Positions 43,767 through 53,587 are shown, counted from the stretch's first letter. The stretch: 64,000 bases of DNA from Algoriphagus winogradskyi (GCF_900182815.1 NZ_FXUA01000009.1:123102-187101); one strand, 5' to 3'. Notes: generated by a model not told the origin, from the sequence alone. Made by a program: numbers and translations.

Positions 43767-43771
43767 ATTTG
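43764..43771 (+). promoter_or_regulatory. -7 box before lpxC/fabZ
   Basis: TAAATTTG, an exact TANNTTTG match, overlaps the lpxD stop codon and would give a ~30-base leader for lpxC/fabZ. No -33 element was found. Confidence 0.35.
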
Positions 43772-43805
43772 CAGCCTTTAGCATGCTGAACGGTTCAAAA
43801 ATCAG

Positions 43806-45200
43806 ATGAAAGTAAAACAACACACCATTAAAAAGCAGGTGGAATTATCCGGAGTGGGACTACATACCGGAGTTATTTCAAACATGACATTCCTCCCTGC
43901 ACCTCCAAACCACGGATATAAATTTCAGCGAATTGATCTGGAAGGCAGACCAACCGTAGACGCAGACTGCGACTTGGTGGTAGATGTTTCCAGAGGTACC
44001 ACATTGGAGCAAAATGGTGCCCGCGTCTATACCGTAGAGCACGTATTGGCAGCATTGGTAGGTTTAGAAATAGATAACGTACTAATCCAATTGGATGGTC
44101 CTGAGCCTCCAATCATGGACGGGTCTTCTATTCAGTTCATCGAAGTATTAGAAGAAGCAGGTCTAGAAGAGCAAAATGCACTGCGTAGATTCTACGAAGT
44201 TCAAGAAAGTATTCAATACAAAGATTCTGCTCGCGAAGTAGAGATGGTGGCATTGCCAACAGATAACTATCGCGTCACAGTAATGGTAGATTACAACTCT
44301 CCAGTATTGGGTAGTCAGCATGCATCTATCACCGACATTGGCCAATTCAGATCAGAAATCGCTTCTTGCCGTACTTTTTGTTTTTTGCATGAGCTAGAAA
44401 TGCTTTACAATTCCAACTTGATTAAAGGTGGAGATTTGAACAATGCCATCGTTGTAGTTGATAGAATCGTAGAAGAGAAAGAATTGGTTAATTTGGCTAA
44501 GATGTTTAATAAGCCAAAGGTTGAGGTTAAGAAAGAAGGCATTTTAAATAATGTTGACCTACGCTACCGTAATGAACCAGCTAGACATAAATTACTTGAT
44601 GTAGTTGGGGATTTAGCCCTTGTGGGACGCCCTTTGAAAGCTCAGATTATGGCAGCGAGACCTGGTCATGCCGCAAATGTAGCTTTTGCAAAAAAAATCA
44701 AGCGTGCGATGGAGAAATCATCTTCTTCCCACATCCCATATTACGACCCGAAACTACCTCCTGTAATGGATATCAATCAGATCAGCAGCATTTTGCCGCA
44801 CAGATATCCATTCCAGCTATTAGATAAAATTATCTACCTAGATAATACAGTGGTGGCAGGAGTGAAAAATGTAACTATCAACGAACCTTTCTTTATGGGG
44901 CATTTTCCAGCTAACCCGGTGATGCCAGGTGTACTGCAGGTAGAAGCAATGGCCCAAACAGGTGGAATTTTAGTATTGAGTACAGTGGATGATCCAGAAA
45001 ATTACTGGACTTATTTCCTGGGAATCGAAAACTGTAAGTTTAGAAAAATGGTTCTCCCTGGTGATACTCTCATTTTTAAATGTGAACTTTTGGCCCCGAT
45101 AAGAAGAGGAATAGCAAAAATGCGTGGTGAAGCTTATGTCGGAAATACACTAGTATGTGAGGCCGTAATGACAGCAAGCATAACCAGAAAAGAATCATGA
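43806..45200 (+). CDS. lpxC/fabZ: fused UDP-3-O-acyl-GlcNAc deacetylase and 3-hydroxyacyl-ACP dehydratase
   Basis: The 464-residue protein joins LpxC (about 1-305, zinc ligands in VEHVLAAL and in RHKLLDVVGD) to FabZ (about 315-464, HRYPFQLLDK, the catalytic His in GHFPANPVMPG and Glu in QVEAMAQ). The fusion is characteristic of Bacteroidota and couples lipid A deacetylation with fatty acid elongation. It overlaps lpxA by 4 bp. Confidence 0.97.
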   Translation: MKVKQHTIKKQVELSGVGLHTGVISNMTFLPAPPNHGYKFQRIDLEGRPTVDADCDLVVDVSRGTTLEQNGARVYTVEHVLAALVGLEIDNVLIQLDGPEPPIMDGSSIQFIEVLEEAGLEEQNALRRFYEVQESIQYKDSAREVEMVALPTDNYRVTVMVDYNSPVLGSQHASITDIGQFRSEIASCRTFCFLHELEMLYNSNLIKGGDLNNAIVVVDRIVEEKELVNLAKMFNKPKVEVKKEGILNNVDLRYRNEPARHKLLDVVGDLALVGRPLKAQIMAARPGHAANVAFAKKIKRAMEKSSSSHIPYYDPKLPPVMDINQISSILPHRYPFQLLDKIIYLDNTVVAGVKNVTINEPFFMGHFPANPVMPGVLQVEAMAQTGGILVLSTVDDPENYWTYFLGIENCKFRKMVLPGDTLIFKCELLAPIRRGIAKMRGEAYVGNTLVCEAVMTASITRKES

Positions 45201-45976
45201 TCAGTCCTTTAGCACATATCGACCCAAAAGCAACAATAGGTAAAAATGTTCACATCGATCCTTTCACAATGATTGGTGAGAATGTCACTATTGGTGATAA
45301 CACATGGATCGGACCAAACGTAACTATTTTTTCTGGGGCCAGTATAGGTAAAAATTGCAAAATTTTCCCTGGTGCTGTTATTGCCGGAATCCCTCAGGAC
45401 CTGAAATTCCAAGGAGAAGACTCTACAGTAATGATAGGTGACAACACCACCATTCGTGAGTGCGTGACCATCAGCCGTGGTACAGTAGAAAAGCAGACAA
45501 CCGTAATCGGAAGTCACTGCTTACTTATGGCCTATGTCCATGTTGCACACGATTGTGTAATCGGGAGCCATGTGATTATAGCCAATTCTGTGCAAATTGC
45601 TGGACACGTATCTATTGATGACTGGGCGATCGTGGGTGGATCCAGTGCTGTTCACCAATTCGTTAAAATTGGTATGCATGCCATGGTTTCTGGTGGTTCT
45701 TTGGTTAGAAAAGACGTACCTCCATTCACTAAAGCAGCACGTGAGCCACTTTCTTATGCAGGTGTCAACTCTCTTGGCTTAAGAAGAAGAGGCTTTTCCA
45801 GCGAATCTATTTCCCACATTCAGGAAGTCTATCGCTACCTTTTCTTAAACAGCATGAATAACAGTCGTGCTTTGGAAGAAATTGAAGTGAATTTACCTGC
45901 TACTAAAGAGCGGGATGAAATCTTGAATTTTATCCGCTCTTCTGAAAGAGGTGTGATGAAAGGCTACATCAATTAA
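45197..45976 (+). CDS. lpxA: UDP-N-acetylglucosamine acyltransferase
   Basis: The 259-residue protein begins SPLAHIDPKATIG and is a hexapeptide beta-helix with the catalytic His in VHVAHDCVIG and a helical C-terminal part. It catalyses the first step of lipid A synthesis. Its ATG lies in the fused lpxC/fabZ stop, and the ABC gene follows after 2 bp, so the whole group from the HD gene on is probably one operon. Confidence 0.97.
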   Translation: MISPLAHIDPKATIGKNVHIDPFTMIGENVTIGDNTWIGPNVTIFSGASIGKNCKIFPGAVIAGIPQDLKFQGEDSTVMIGDNTTIRECVTISRGTVEKQTTVIGSHCLLMAYVHVAHDCVIGSHVIIANSVQIAGHVSIDDWAIVGGSSAVHQFVKIGMHAMVSGGSLVRKDVPPFTKAAREPLSYAGVNSLGLRRRGFSSESISHIQEVYRYLFLNSMNNSRALEEIEVNLPATKERDEILNFIRSSERGVMKGYIN

Positions 45977-45978
45977 CA

Positions 45979-46599
45979 ATGTTAAAAATCCGCTTAGAAG
46001 AAGCTTCAAAACGCTTCCAATACGAATGGGTTTTTAAAAATCTAAGCCTTGAATTGACTCAAGGAAATTCTTTAGCAATTACAGGAAGTAATGGTTCTGG
46101 GAAATCTACTTTACTGAAATGTCTAAGCGGAGCAATCCCTATTACATCCGGGAAAATAGAATATTCACTTAATGAGAAATCAATCTCAGAAGCGGATTGG
46201 TTTACTTATCTGGCTATTTCCGCTCCCTATATGGAAGTTCCTGAAGAATTCAGTTTAGAAGAATTGCTCAACTTCCACTTTAAATTTAAAAAGCCCCTTG
46301 ATTCCATCCCTTTGGAAGAAATCATAGAAAAGCTCTACTTATCTCAACATAAGTCAAAGCAAATCAGTCAATTTTCTTCCGGAATGAAACAGAGACTTAA
46401 ACTTGGGCTAGCCCTTTTTTCGGATGTTTCAATTATACTTCTGGATGAACCAACTTCTAACCTCGACCGTAAGGGTATAGAATGGTATCAGGAAATGATA
46501 AATCAATATGCGCAAAACAGAACGCTAGTAATTTGTTCTAATGAGCCTAGAGAGTACGAGTTTTGTGAACAAAAAATAGCACTTGAAGATTATAAGTGA
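45979..46599 (+). CDS. ABC transporter ATP-binding protein
   Basis: The 206-residue ATPase has Walker A GSNGSGKST (36-44), a signature FSSGMKQRL and Walker B IILLDEPTSNLD. No permease gene lies beside it. It is the last gene after lpxA, a position that recurs in Bacteroidota, so a role in envelope lipid export is possible; this is only inference. It is short, with no extra domains. Confidence 0.88.
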   Translation: MLKIRLEEASKRFQYEWVFKNLSLELTQGNSLAITGSNGSGKSTLLKCLSGAIPITSGKIEYSLNEKSISEADWFTYLAISAPYMEVPEEFSLEELLNFHFKFKKPLDSIPLEEIIEKLYLSQHKSKQISQFSSGMKQRLKLGLALFSDVSIILLDEPTSNLDRKGIEWYQEMINQYAQNRTLVICSNEPREYEFCEQKIALEDYK

Positions 46600-46768
46600 A
46601 CACTAGCATTAAACTTTAATTCCTATCTTTAAATTCACTGGTAATTAAGTATTACGCCTATCTATTCGATCATATTGAAAACAATAAGCGTTTGAATTTC
46701 CCAAAATATAATAGCTAGCAGAAAAAAATCGCAATCCCAACTATCCTCTGAAAAACAAATATAAACAT

Positions 46769-47254
46769 ATGAAATCTTCTATAATTAGACTTTGTATCCT
46801 AGCGTTTGCCATGTGCATTATTCAAAGTTGTGGTGGAGACGATCCTGATCCTGATCCAATCAAAACTCCTGAACAAATAGCCACGGAAGCATTAACAGGT
46901 ACAGGTACTCAAACGTGGGGGGTCGATGGCGGCGGATCTGTCCTTCGTGACGGCACGGCGGTTACAGACCTATATTCCGGTTTTGAACTGGTATTGACCT
47001 CAGGGTCATCTAAAACATACACTTCCAAAAACAATAATGATATTTTTGATGCTTCGGGCTCCTGGTCTTTCGCCGGTACAAACTTCGACAAGTTTATGCT
47101 CTCAGGAACCAAGCCAGCCGCTGGAAGGGAAATTTCTTTTACGCAAACCAACAGTAATTTAACACTTACCTTCACAATCCCTGCCCCAGGTGCACGTGTA
47201 AATGGAGTATTAGCTGTTGCAGGAAATTACACTTTCAATCTGCTTAAGAAATAA
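46769..47254 (+). CDS. lipoprotein of unknown function
   Basis: The 161-residue protein has a lipobox (IIQSC, lipidated Cys21) followed by the acidic, Pro-rich tether GGDDPDPDPIKTP, and then a beta-rich domain with many Ser/Thr/Gly. The pattern is typical of Bacteroidota outer-surface lipoproteins. I recognise no family. It is a single gene with a strong terminator just behind it. Confidence 0.8.
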   Translation: MKSSIIRLCILAFAMCIIQSCGGDDPDPDPIKTPEQIATEALTGTGTQTWGVDGGGSVLRDGTAVTDLYSGFELVLTSGSSKTYTSKNNNDIFDASGSWSFAGTNFDKFMLSGTKPAAGREISFTQTNSNLTLTFTIPAPGARVNGVLAVAGNYTFNLLKK

Positions 47255-47273
47255 CCTGACTTAATCTTTAAAC

Positions 47274-47305
47274 AAAAATGGGGAGCAAATTTGCTCCCCA
47301 TTTTT
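47274..47305. terminator. bidirectional terminator (lipoprotein and mutS2 genes)
   Basis: A perfect palindrome of up to 16 bp per arm, with the core ATGGGGAGCAAA/TTTGCTCCCCAT, lies between the two convergent stops and has A/T runs on both sides. Confidence 0.9.
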
Positions 47306-47307
47306 GT

Positions 47308-49695
47308 TTATTTCAGGGTTATCAGCGTGACTCCTGCCCCACCTCGATCTGCATGCTCATCCTCCATATGTCTTACTTGACTCATGTCTTTCAGAAAATT
47401 TCGTGTCAAATCTCTCAATATCCCATTGCCTTTTCCATGGACTATTCTGAGATCTTTAAGTCCAAGCATAAATCCTTCATCAACGAAAGTTTGAATCAAT
47501 GAGAGTATCTCTTCCCCTCGTTTTCCTCTCAAATCAAGATTAGGTGAATAATCCATCATCTTTTCATTGGTATTATACCCACTTCTTGAGGCAGCAGCCT
47601 TCTTTTCTTTTTTTACTTCACCTTGAGATATCTTCTCTAATCTCGAAAGTTTCACTTTCGATTTGAGTTCACCGATGGAAAGTTCAATTTCATTCCCTTT
47701 CACCTGAAGCACTTCTGCTATCGCTCCATTATCTTTAAGTCTCACCCAATCTCCTACGCCTATTTTCCCACCTAATATTTTTATCTCTGGACTCTTGACG
47801 ACATTCTTTTCAGGCCTGACTGTTTCTTTAAACTCCTCCAAATCTTTCCTCACCAGCTTAGTGACCTCTTTCTCAGCCTTGCCTTCCTTAATCTCACGAA
47901 TAGTAGCTTCAATTTTCTTGTTTGCCTGATCTAATAATTGCTTGGCCTCCTGCTTTGCTTCTTGGAGATATCGTTTTTTAGTTGTCTCCATGGTCTCTTT
48001 CAGCTCATTATATTCCTGAAGTCGTGTTTTCAACAAACGTTCTTTCGCCTTCACATCGGCTAGCAAAGTGGAATATTGATTCTTCTCGTTTTCTACTTGA
48101 GTGAGTAATCTATCGTACCGAACTCTCTCTTCACCAATCTGTTCTTTGGCATACTTCAAAATCTCCCTAGGAATACCAATTTTGGAAGCAATCTCCAAAG
48201 CGAAAGAAGAACCCGGTTTACCAATTTCAAGCTGATAGAGTGGCTCTAGCTTATCTACATCGTAACGCATGGCGCCATTTACCATGCCTTGGTTTTTGTT
48301 TGCGATTTGCTTCAAATTGCCGTAGTGAGTCGTAATCACACCATACGCACCGAGTTTATTCAGTGCCAATAGAATGGATTCGGCTATAGCACCACCAAAC
48401 TGCGGCTCTGTACCTGTACCAAATTCATCTATAAAAAGTATGGTTTTCTTATTTGCAAAAAGCGAAAAATGCTTCATACTCATCAAGTGTGAGCTATAAG
48501 TACTTAGGTCATTTTCCAGATTTTGCTCATCGCCAATATCTATAAAGAAATTATCAAATAAGGAGCTTTTGGAATCGGGGTGCACTGGGATAAGCATCCC
48601 ACACTGTAGCATATACTGAAGAAGTGCTACGGTTTTTAAGGTCACCGATTTCCCTCCGGCATTTGGCCCTGAGATTACTAGTAAGCGCTCATGTCCACTG
48701 AGTTTTACATCGAGCGGAACGATGTTTTTCCCCTGCGATTTTAGCGCCATTTCCAACAAGGGATGTCGCGCTTTGGTCCAAGTTAATTGTCTTTCCTTGG
48801 TGATTTCCGGTCTACAGCTATCAGTCTTTTGAGCAAATTTTGCTTTGGCACGGATAAAATCCATTAGCCCAAGAAAATTTGTTGCCTTCCTCAAGGCAGG
48901 TATAGCAGGTCGGATCTTATCAGTCAGCTGAATGAGAATCTTGATAATCTCCCTGCGCTCCATATACTCCAAGTCACGGATCTCATTATTGATATCCAAA
49001 GCCTCTTCTGGCTCCATAAATACCGTCTGCCCTGTCGCTGATTCATCGTGAATAAAACCTCTGAGTTTACGCTTATTTTCTGCAGCAATGGGAATCACTA
49101 ATCTACCTGAACGCACTGTAATTGCAGAATCCTCCGTGGTAAGTCCTTTTGCTCTGGCTTCCTTGAAGACCCGATCCATCACCTTCCGAAGACGGCTTTC
49201 TTCATACAATATCTGAGTACGGATAAGCTGCAATTCCCGACTGGCATTACTCCTCATCTTGCCTTTCTCATCAATTATTAGCTCAATCGCTTTGAGTAAA
49301 CCCATATCGAGATCCATCAGCAATCCTAGTAGCTGGCTGAGTACTGGATATTCTTCTTCTCTTTTCTGAAAAAAGGAAATACAACCTCTGAGTGTATCCA
49401 GAGAAAGTTTGATCTCATAAAAATCCTCCACATCAAGAAAAGCGTTCTCCAGTTTGGCTTTCTCTAAATAGGGGTTCAGATTGGTGAAATTAGAAGAAGG
49501 AAAAAGGTCTCCGGAGATTAAAATCTGGCGAAATTCCTCGGTTTGATCAAGTAATTTGGTCACCAGATTAAAATCTGATGAGAAAGCCAAACGATCCACA
49601 TATTGCATTCCAAGTGGGGAGGTACACTCGGTTTTGAGGAGTTCTTTGACTTTAATGAAATTTACTTTGTGTTCGAGATTACGAGGGTATAGCAT
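47308..49695 (-). CDS. mutS2: MutS2 family endonuclease
   Basis: The 795-residue protein has the MutS clamp and lever (about 150-330), an ATPase with Walker A SGPNAGGKSV near residue 345 and DEFGTGTEP, a coiled-coil region (about 510-630) and a C-terminal Smr domain (LDLRGKRGEE and HGKGNGILRD). MutS2 suppresses recombination or resolves stalled ribosomes, depending on species. Its ATG overlaps the last base of the upstream DUF4296 gene, so they are co-translated. Confidence 0.95.
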   Translation of the reverse strand: MLYPRNLEHKVNFIKVKELLKTECTSPLGMQYVDRLAFSSDFNLVTKLLDQTEEFRQILISGDLFPSSNFTNLNPYLEKAKLENAFLDVEDFYEIKLSLDTLRGCISFFQKREEEYPVLSQLLGLLMDLDMGLLKAIELIIDEKGKMRSNASRELQLIRTQILYEESRLRKVMDRVFKEARAKGLTTEDSAITVRSGRLVIPIAAENKRKLRGFIHDESATGQTVFMEPEEALDINNEIRDLEYMERREIIKILIQLTDKIRPAIPALRKATNFLGLMDFIRAKAKFAQKTDSCRPEITKERQLTWTKARHPLLEMALKSQGKNIVPLDVKLSGHERLLVISGPNAGGKSVTLKTVALLQYMLQCGMLIPVHPDSKSSLFDNFFIDIGDEQNLENDLSTYSSHLMSMKHFSLFANKKTILFIDEFGTGTEPQFGGAIAESILLALNKLGAYGVITTHYGNLKQIANKNQGMVNGAMRYDVDKLEPLYQLEIGKPGSSFALEIASKIGIPREILKYAKEQIGEERVRYDRLLTQVENEKNQYSTLLADVKAKERLLKTRLQEYNELKETMETTKKRYLQEAKQEAKQLLDQANKKIEATIREIKEGKAEKEVTKLVRKDLEEFKETVRPEKNVVKSPEIKILGGKIGVGDWVRLKDNGAIAEVLQVKGNEIELSIGELKSKVKLSRLEKISQGEVKKEKKAAASRSGYNTNEKMMDYSPNLDLRGKRGEEILSLIQTFVDEGFMLGLKDLRIVHGKGNGILRDLTRNFLKDMSQVRHMEDEHADRGGAGVTLITLK

Positions 49696-50036
49696 TAATA
49701 TTGGTCAATTTCTTTTACTCTTACATCAAGAGAATCAAATACTCGGAAGTAAATCCGCTCCATTTCAGCAACATCATGGAGGTAATACAACATACTTCTG
49801 GTAAAAACAGAATCACTCACCTCATGTTTGAGAAAAACATCTTTTTCTAACAGTTTATAAAGCGCATTCAAGGAATCATTCGAAAATGGCATTTCCTGAA
49901 CAAGGGTCTCTGTGCTATGAATATCTATCAGTACCTCAACCATTTTGTCCTGAGACAAATAGTCTTCTGGCTCAGTTTCAGAAACACATCCTACTATTAG
50001 TAGAATAAAAAAACCGAAGATCAGAAATCCTTTCAC
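49695..50036 (-). CDS. DUF4296 lipoprotein, copy 1
   Basis: The 113-residue protein has a lipobox (LLIVGC, Cys17) and the DUF4296 pattern DKMVEVLIDIHSTE and SVFTRSMLYYLHD. It is clearly paralogous to the protein at 50310: the segments DKMVEVLIDIH, LLEKDVF and SMLYYL are shared. Function is unknown. It is the first gene of the mutS2 pair. Confidence 0.85.
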   Translation of the reverse strand: MKGFLIFGFFILLIVGCVSETEPEDYLSQDKMVEVLIDIHSTETLVQEMPFSNDSLNALYKLLEKDVFLKHEVSDSVFTRSMLYYLHDVAEMERIYFRVFDSLDVRVKEIDQY

Positions 50037-50141
50037 AGATCAAAATTAAGTTTATTAACGGAAAACCTCGGCAGCATTGGGACAAATGAAAATTTATGAT
50101 TCGAGTAAGATGATTAACTAAAAATACACCAATCAAGTTTC

Positions 50142-50267
50142 ATGAATGGATTATTAAACCACCTCACAAAAATTGAAGGCGCCTGCCATACTACAAAAAT
50201 TCGATTGATGGGAGAAGCCAATAGCTACTCGTATGAAAATCAAGATGATCAGCGTACTACAGTCTAA
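50142..50267 (+). pseudogene. vestigial duplicate of the DUF58 gene start
   Basis: A plus-strand frame of 41 codons, MNGLLNHLTKIE..., matches the start of the DUF58 protein at 50767 (MNELFSKLRKYE), and its end matches the DDIRT region after an internal deletion (DDQRTTV). It lies between the two DUF4296 copies, divergent from copy 1, exactly as the real DUF58 gene lies relative to copy 2. This shows the duplicated unit included the start of the neighbour. Confidence 0.55.
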
Positions 50268-50309
50268 ATGAAACAGTACAGAAAATTCTCAGCGGTCCTT
50301 TGTCTTGCA

Positions 50310-50660
50310 TTAGAATTGGTCTATCGTACCGCCGGTAGATTCTCTTACCATAAGTGAATCTACCACGCGAGAATAAATTCGCTCCATTTCTGAAGGATCA
50401 CGCAGGTAATACAACATGCTCTGTGTGAAAACTGAATCACTCACTTGATGTTTGATGAAAACATCTTTTTCAAGCAAATTATAAAGCACTTTTGATGAAT
50501 CATATGCTATTGGCATAGCGCTCGTAAGTCCCTCAGTAATATGAATATCTATCAACACTTCCACCATCTTATCTTCGGGCAAGAGACCAGTTGGCTTATT
50601 GCTAGAATTACAACTTACAAGGGAAATGATGCAAAAACTTAGTATCAGAAATCTTTTCAC
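50310..50660 (-). CDS. DUF4296 lipoprotein, copy 2
   Basis: The 116-residue protein has a lipobox (ISLVSC, Cys17) and the same DUF4296 core as copy 1. The DNA just upstream of the two copies is also alike (GGTCAAAATTAGGTTT against GATCAAAATTAAGTTT), so the repeat includes the promoter region. It is divergent from the DUF58 gene by 106 bp. Function is unknown. Confidence 0.85.
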   Translation of the reverse strand: MKRFLILSFCIISLVSCNSSNKPTGLLPEDKMVEVLIDIHITEGLTSAMPIAYDSSKVLYNLLEKDVFIKHQVSDSVFTQSMLYYLRDPSEMERIYSRVVDSLMVRESTGGTIDQF

Positions 50661-50766
50661 AGGTCAAAATTAGGTTTTTTTAACGGAAAATCTCTCCACC
50701 CTTCATGTAACTGAAATTTTATAATTCAGCTTAGAAGCATAACTTAGGCCGTTCAAATCACCATTC

Positions 50767-51645
50767 ATGAACGAATTATTCAGCAAGCTCAGAAAATACG
50801 AAATCATGATCCGAAAGGTGGCCAATAATCACCTGCAAGGAGAATATCAGTCACTTTTTAAAGGGTCGGGGTTGGAATTTGATGATCTCCGTCCATACCA
50901 GTATGGTGACGATATTCGTACGATAGAATGGAAAGTATCTGCAAAAGGACACGGCACATTCGTAAAAACGTTTCGAGAAGATAAGGAACAGTCAGTTTTC
51001 TTTCTTTTAGACATTAGTGGTAGTCAGGATATAGGACAGCCGGGAAATAAAAAAATCGATCAAGGAAAGATTATTGCGGGAGTACTAACACTTGCCGCGG
51101 TTTTTGATGGAAGCCAGGTTGGGTTAATTAGCTATTCAGATCAACGCGAAAAACTGATACTCCCTTCAAAAGGAAGCAAACAAGGAGTAAAAATGATTCG
51201 AGGAATCTTTGATCATGAAAATATTTCCTTGAAGACAGATCTGAACTCGATGTTTATGTTTGCTCTAAACCTTATCAAAAAAAGAGCTGTAATTGTAATT
51301 ATTTCTGACTTTATCGATGAAGGCTACGAACGCCCATTCCGAGCTTTGGCGGAGCGACATGATGTAGTGGCAATCCAATTAACGGACCCTCGTGAATCAG
51401 CTTTACCTTCTTTGGGAATTATACCAGTGTTTGATAAAGAGAAAGGGAAAACAACTTGGGTGAATACTGCATTTGGGAGCTTTTCTAAAAAAATAGCGGA
51501 TACCTTTACTTCTGAGCGAGAGAATTTGAAGAATATCTGTAAAAAGAATCAAATAAACTACCTAGCTATAGATACTTCTCAGGATATAGTTGGGCCTCTA
51601 TTAGAGCTTTTTAAGTACCGAAACAAAAGTATGAAACGTGGCTAA
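50767..51645 (+). CDS. DUF58 protein of the Bat/MoxR-type cluster
   Basis: The 292-residue protein begins with ...KVANNHLQGEYQSLFKGSG and has the DUF58 core LRPYQYGDDIRTIEWKVSAK, then a VWA-like fold with FLLDISGSQD. DUF58 proteins accompany MoxR AAA+ ATPases and VWA proteins and are thought to bind partner proteins for assembly or stress. No moxR gene precedes it here. It overlaps the next gene by 8 bp. Confidence 0.88.
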   Translation: MNELFSKLRKYEIMIRKVANNHLQGEYQSLFKGSGLEFDDLRPYQYGDDIRTIEWKVSAKGHGTFVKTFREDKEQSVFFLLDISGSQDIGQPGNKKIDQGKIIAGVLTLAAVFDGSQVGLISYSDQREKLILPSKGSKQGVKMIRGIFDHENISLKTDLNSMFMFALNLIKKRAVIVIISDFIDEGYERPFRALAERHDVVAIQLTDPRESALPSLGIIPVFDKEKGKTTWVNTAFGSFSKKIADTFTSERENLKNICKKNQINYLAIDTSQDIVGPLLELFKYRNKSMKRG

Positions 51646-52534
51646 GACGCTCAAAATCTTATTATTTCTACTCATACCCTACCTGAGCAATGCGCAACAG
51701 GTAAAGGTGGATGGCTACTTCATGCAAGACTCCGCTAAGATAGGCGAACGGGTCGGCTATGTATTGAAGGCAACGTATTCAGAATCCACCCAGATTATTT
51801 TTCCTGATTCTACCTTCGATTTTTCTCCGATGGTATTACTCGAAAAAAAGACGTATATATCTTATACTCAGGATAGCATAACACAAGACAGTACAGTCTA
51901 TTTTGTATCCAACTTCTCGTTAGACCCAACTTCCTACCTGACGTTGCCGGTATATGAACTCGCTAGGTATGATAGTGTGGTCCATTATCCAATGGAGGCT
52001 GAGCTGAAGCTGAAACTTACACTAGACAGCATTCCAGAACAGCTTGTCTTCCAACAGAATAACATTTACCAATCCTTAGAAAAATCCTTCAACTGGATTA
52101 TTATAGGCATTATTCTAGGTGGCGTGTTGCTGTTACTCGGAGTTATTTACTTCCTTTTTGCAGATAAATTCCAAGAATATTGGAAGGAAAGAAGAGAGAA
52201 AAGACGTTGGGAACAATTTGAAAAAAGATGGAAAACCCAAACTGCATTGCTTACTAAAGCTCCATCCATTGAATCTGCAGATGAAGTAATTGGTCTTTGG
52301 AAAGGATATATGGAGAGTATCACTCATCTTCCCATTAAAGAATGGACTTCCAGCGAAATAGGTGAGCGATTGGATAATCTTGAGATTTTCAAGGCGCTCA
52401 GAGCGATAGATTTGATTATTTATGCCGGAGAATCGTCTGAAAGCGAAGAGGCAACAAGCTATTTATTAGAAGTGGCAAGAGAGAAATATCAGGAAAAACA
52501 AACCAAAATCAAGCATGAGAGAGCAGCTGTCTGA
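51638..52534 (+). CDS. Bat-cluster membrane protein
   Basis: The 298-residue protein starts at GTG 51638, giving a signal peptide (residues ~1-19, SNAQ). A ~130-residue periplasmic beta domain is followed by one transmembrane helix (near 152-174) and a charged cytosolic tail. In other Bacteroidota such proteins lie between the DUF58 and BatA genes. It overlaps both neighbours (8 and 20 bp), so the three are one unit. Function is not known in detail. Confidence 0.75.
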   Translation: MAKTLKILLFLLIPYLSNAQQVKVDGYFMQDSAKIGERVGYVLKATYSESTQIIFPDSTFDFSPMVLLEKKTYISYTQDSITQDSTVYFVSNFSLDPTSYLTLPVYELARYDSVVHYPMEAELKLKLTLDSIPEQLVFQQNNIYQSLEKSFNWIIIGIILGGVLLLLGVIYFLFADKFQEYWKERREKRRWEQFEKRWKTQTALLTKAPSIESADEVIGLWKGYMESITHLPIKEWTSSEIGERLDNLEIFKALRAIDLIIYAGESSESEEATSYLLEVAREKYQEKQTKIKHERAAV

Positions 52535-53558
52535 ATTCTTTAGCTGGTCCTGGTTTCTGCCTGAGACCTTCAAAAGTTTCGAATGGGAAAATCCGATTTT
52601 ATTGAATTTGATCTGGATTATTCCAGTATTCATTCTTTTTAGAACTTTTGTTAAGTTCTTGAAAAACCCTGTTCTCGAGCTTTCCCTTCCAAAACGAATC
52701 GCGAATAACAACCCTTGGACTTATTTACGCCTAATTCCCGCTGGCTTTTTCTATCTGTTCCTCATTATGCTTGTAATTGCTTTAGCTCGACCACAGCGCA
52801 GCAATGAGCGAGTGGAGCAATATACAGAGGGCATAGACATCATGCTGGTTTTGGATATTTCCGAATCCATGGATTTGCAGGATTTCACTCCTAATCGTCT
52901 TGAAGCGGCTAAAGCTACCGCTACGGAGTTTATAAATGGCAGAGTTGGAGATAGAATTGGCATGGTGGTATTCGCAGGCGAGGCGTATTCATTGGCCCCT
53001 TTAACAAATGACTATGAGCTACTAACAGATTTGGTGCAAGAAATATCATTCAGCATGATGGAGGCAAAAGGAACTGCTATTGGCTCAGCATTAGCAGCCG
53101 GCACCAATAGAATGAAGGAATCCGAGTCTGCTTCTAAGGTAATGATCCTGCTTAGTGACGGTGAAAGTAATGCAGGTAATGTAGATCCTTTATTCGCTGC
53201 AAACCTAGCCGCCGCACTGGATATCAAGCTTTATACGATTGCCATGGGCAAGGATGGTCTCGTTCCTTATGGTACAGATTTCTTTGGAAGACCTCAGATG
53301 GTAGAAAGCTATTTAGATGAAACCACACTGCGAGAAATAGCCAAGGTTGGCAATGGAGAATTTTTCAGAGCTGCTGATGGAGGTACCCTAGCTTCTATTT
53401 TTGATAGAATAGACACCTTAGAAAAGACAGAAGTGATAGAAAATCGCTACAAGGAAACCGCAGATTACTATCGCATATACCTATTTTGGGGTTTGATCTT
53501 ATTCTTTGTTTGGCTGGGATTGAAAAGCAGTTTCTTAAATAACTTCCTACTTGATTAA
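52515..53558 (+). CDS. batA: VWA-domain membrane protein, BatA-like
   Basis: The 347-residue protein has two N-terminal transmembrane segments (near 25-45 and 72-95), a VWA domain with the MIDAS motif DISESM and the usual LLSDGESNAG, and a C-terminal membrane helix. BatA proteins were linked to aerotolerance in Bacteroides. The usual partners BatB and BatC/D do not follow; hemN comes next. This is a shortened cluster. Confidence 0.88.
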   Translation: MREQLSEFFSWSWFLPETFKSFEWENPILLNLIWIIPVFILFRTFVKFLKNPVLELSLPKRIANNNPWTYLRLIPAGFFYLFLIMLVIALARPQRSNERVEQYTEGIDIMLVLDISESMDLQDFTPNRLEAAKATATEFINGRVGDRIGMVVFAGEAYSLAPLTNDYELLTDLVQEISFSMMEAKGTAIGSALAAGTNRMKESESASKVMILLSDGESNAGNVDPLFAANLAAALDIKLYTIAMGKDGLVPYGTDFFGRPQMVESYLDETTLREIAKVGNGEFFRAADGGTLASIFDRIDTLEKTEVIENRYKETADYYRIYLFWGLILFFVWLGLKSSFLNNFLLD

Positions 53559-53587
53559 TAACTTTAATAAGCAAGAATTGGAGAAAG

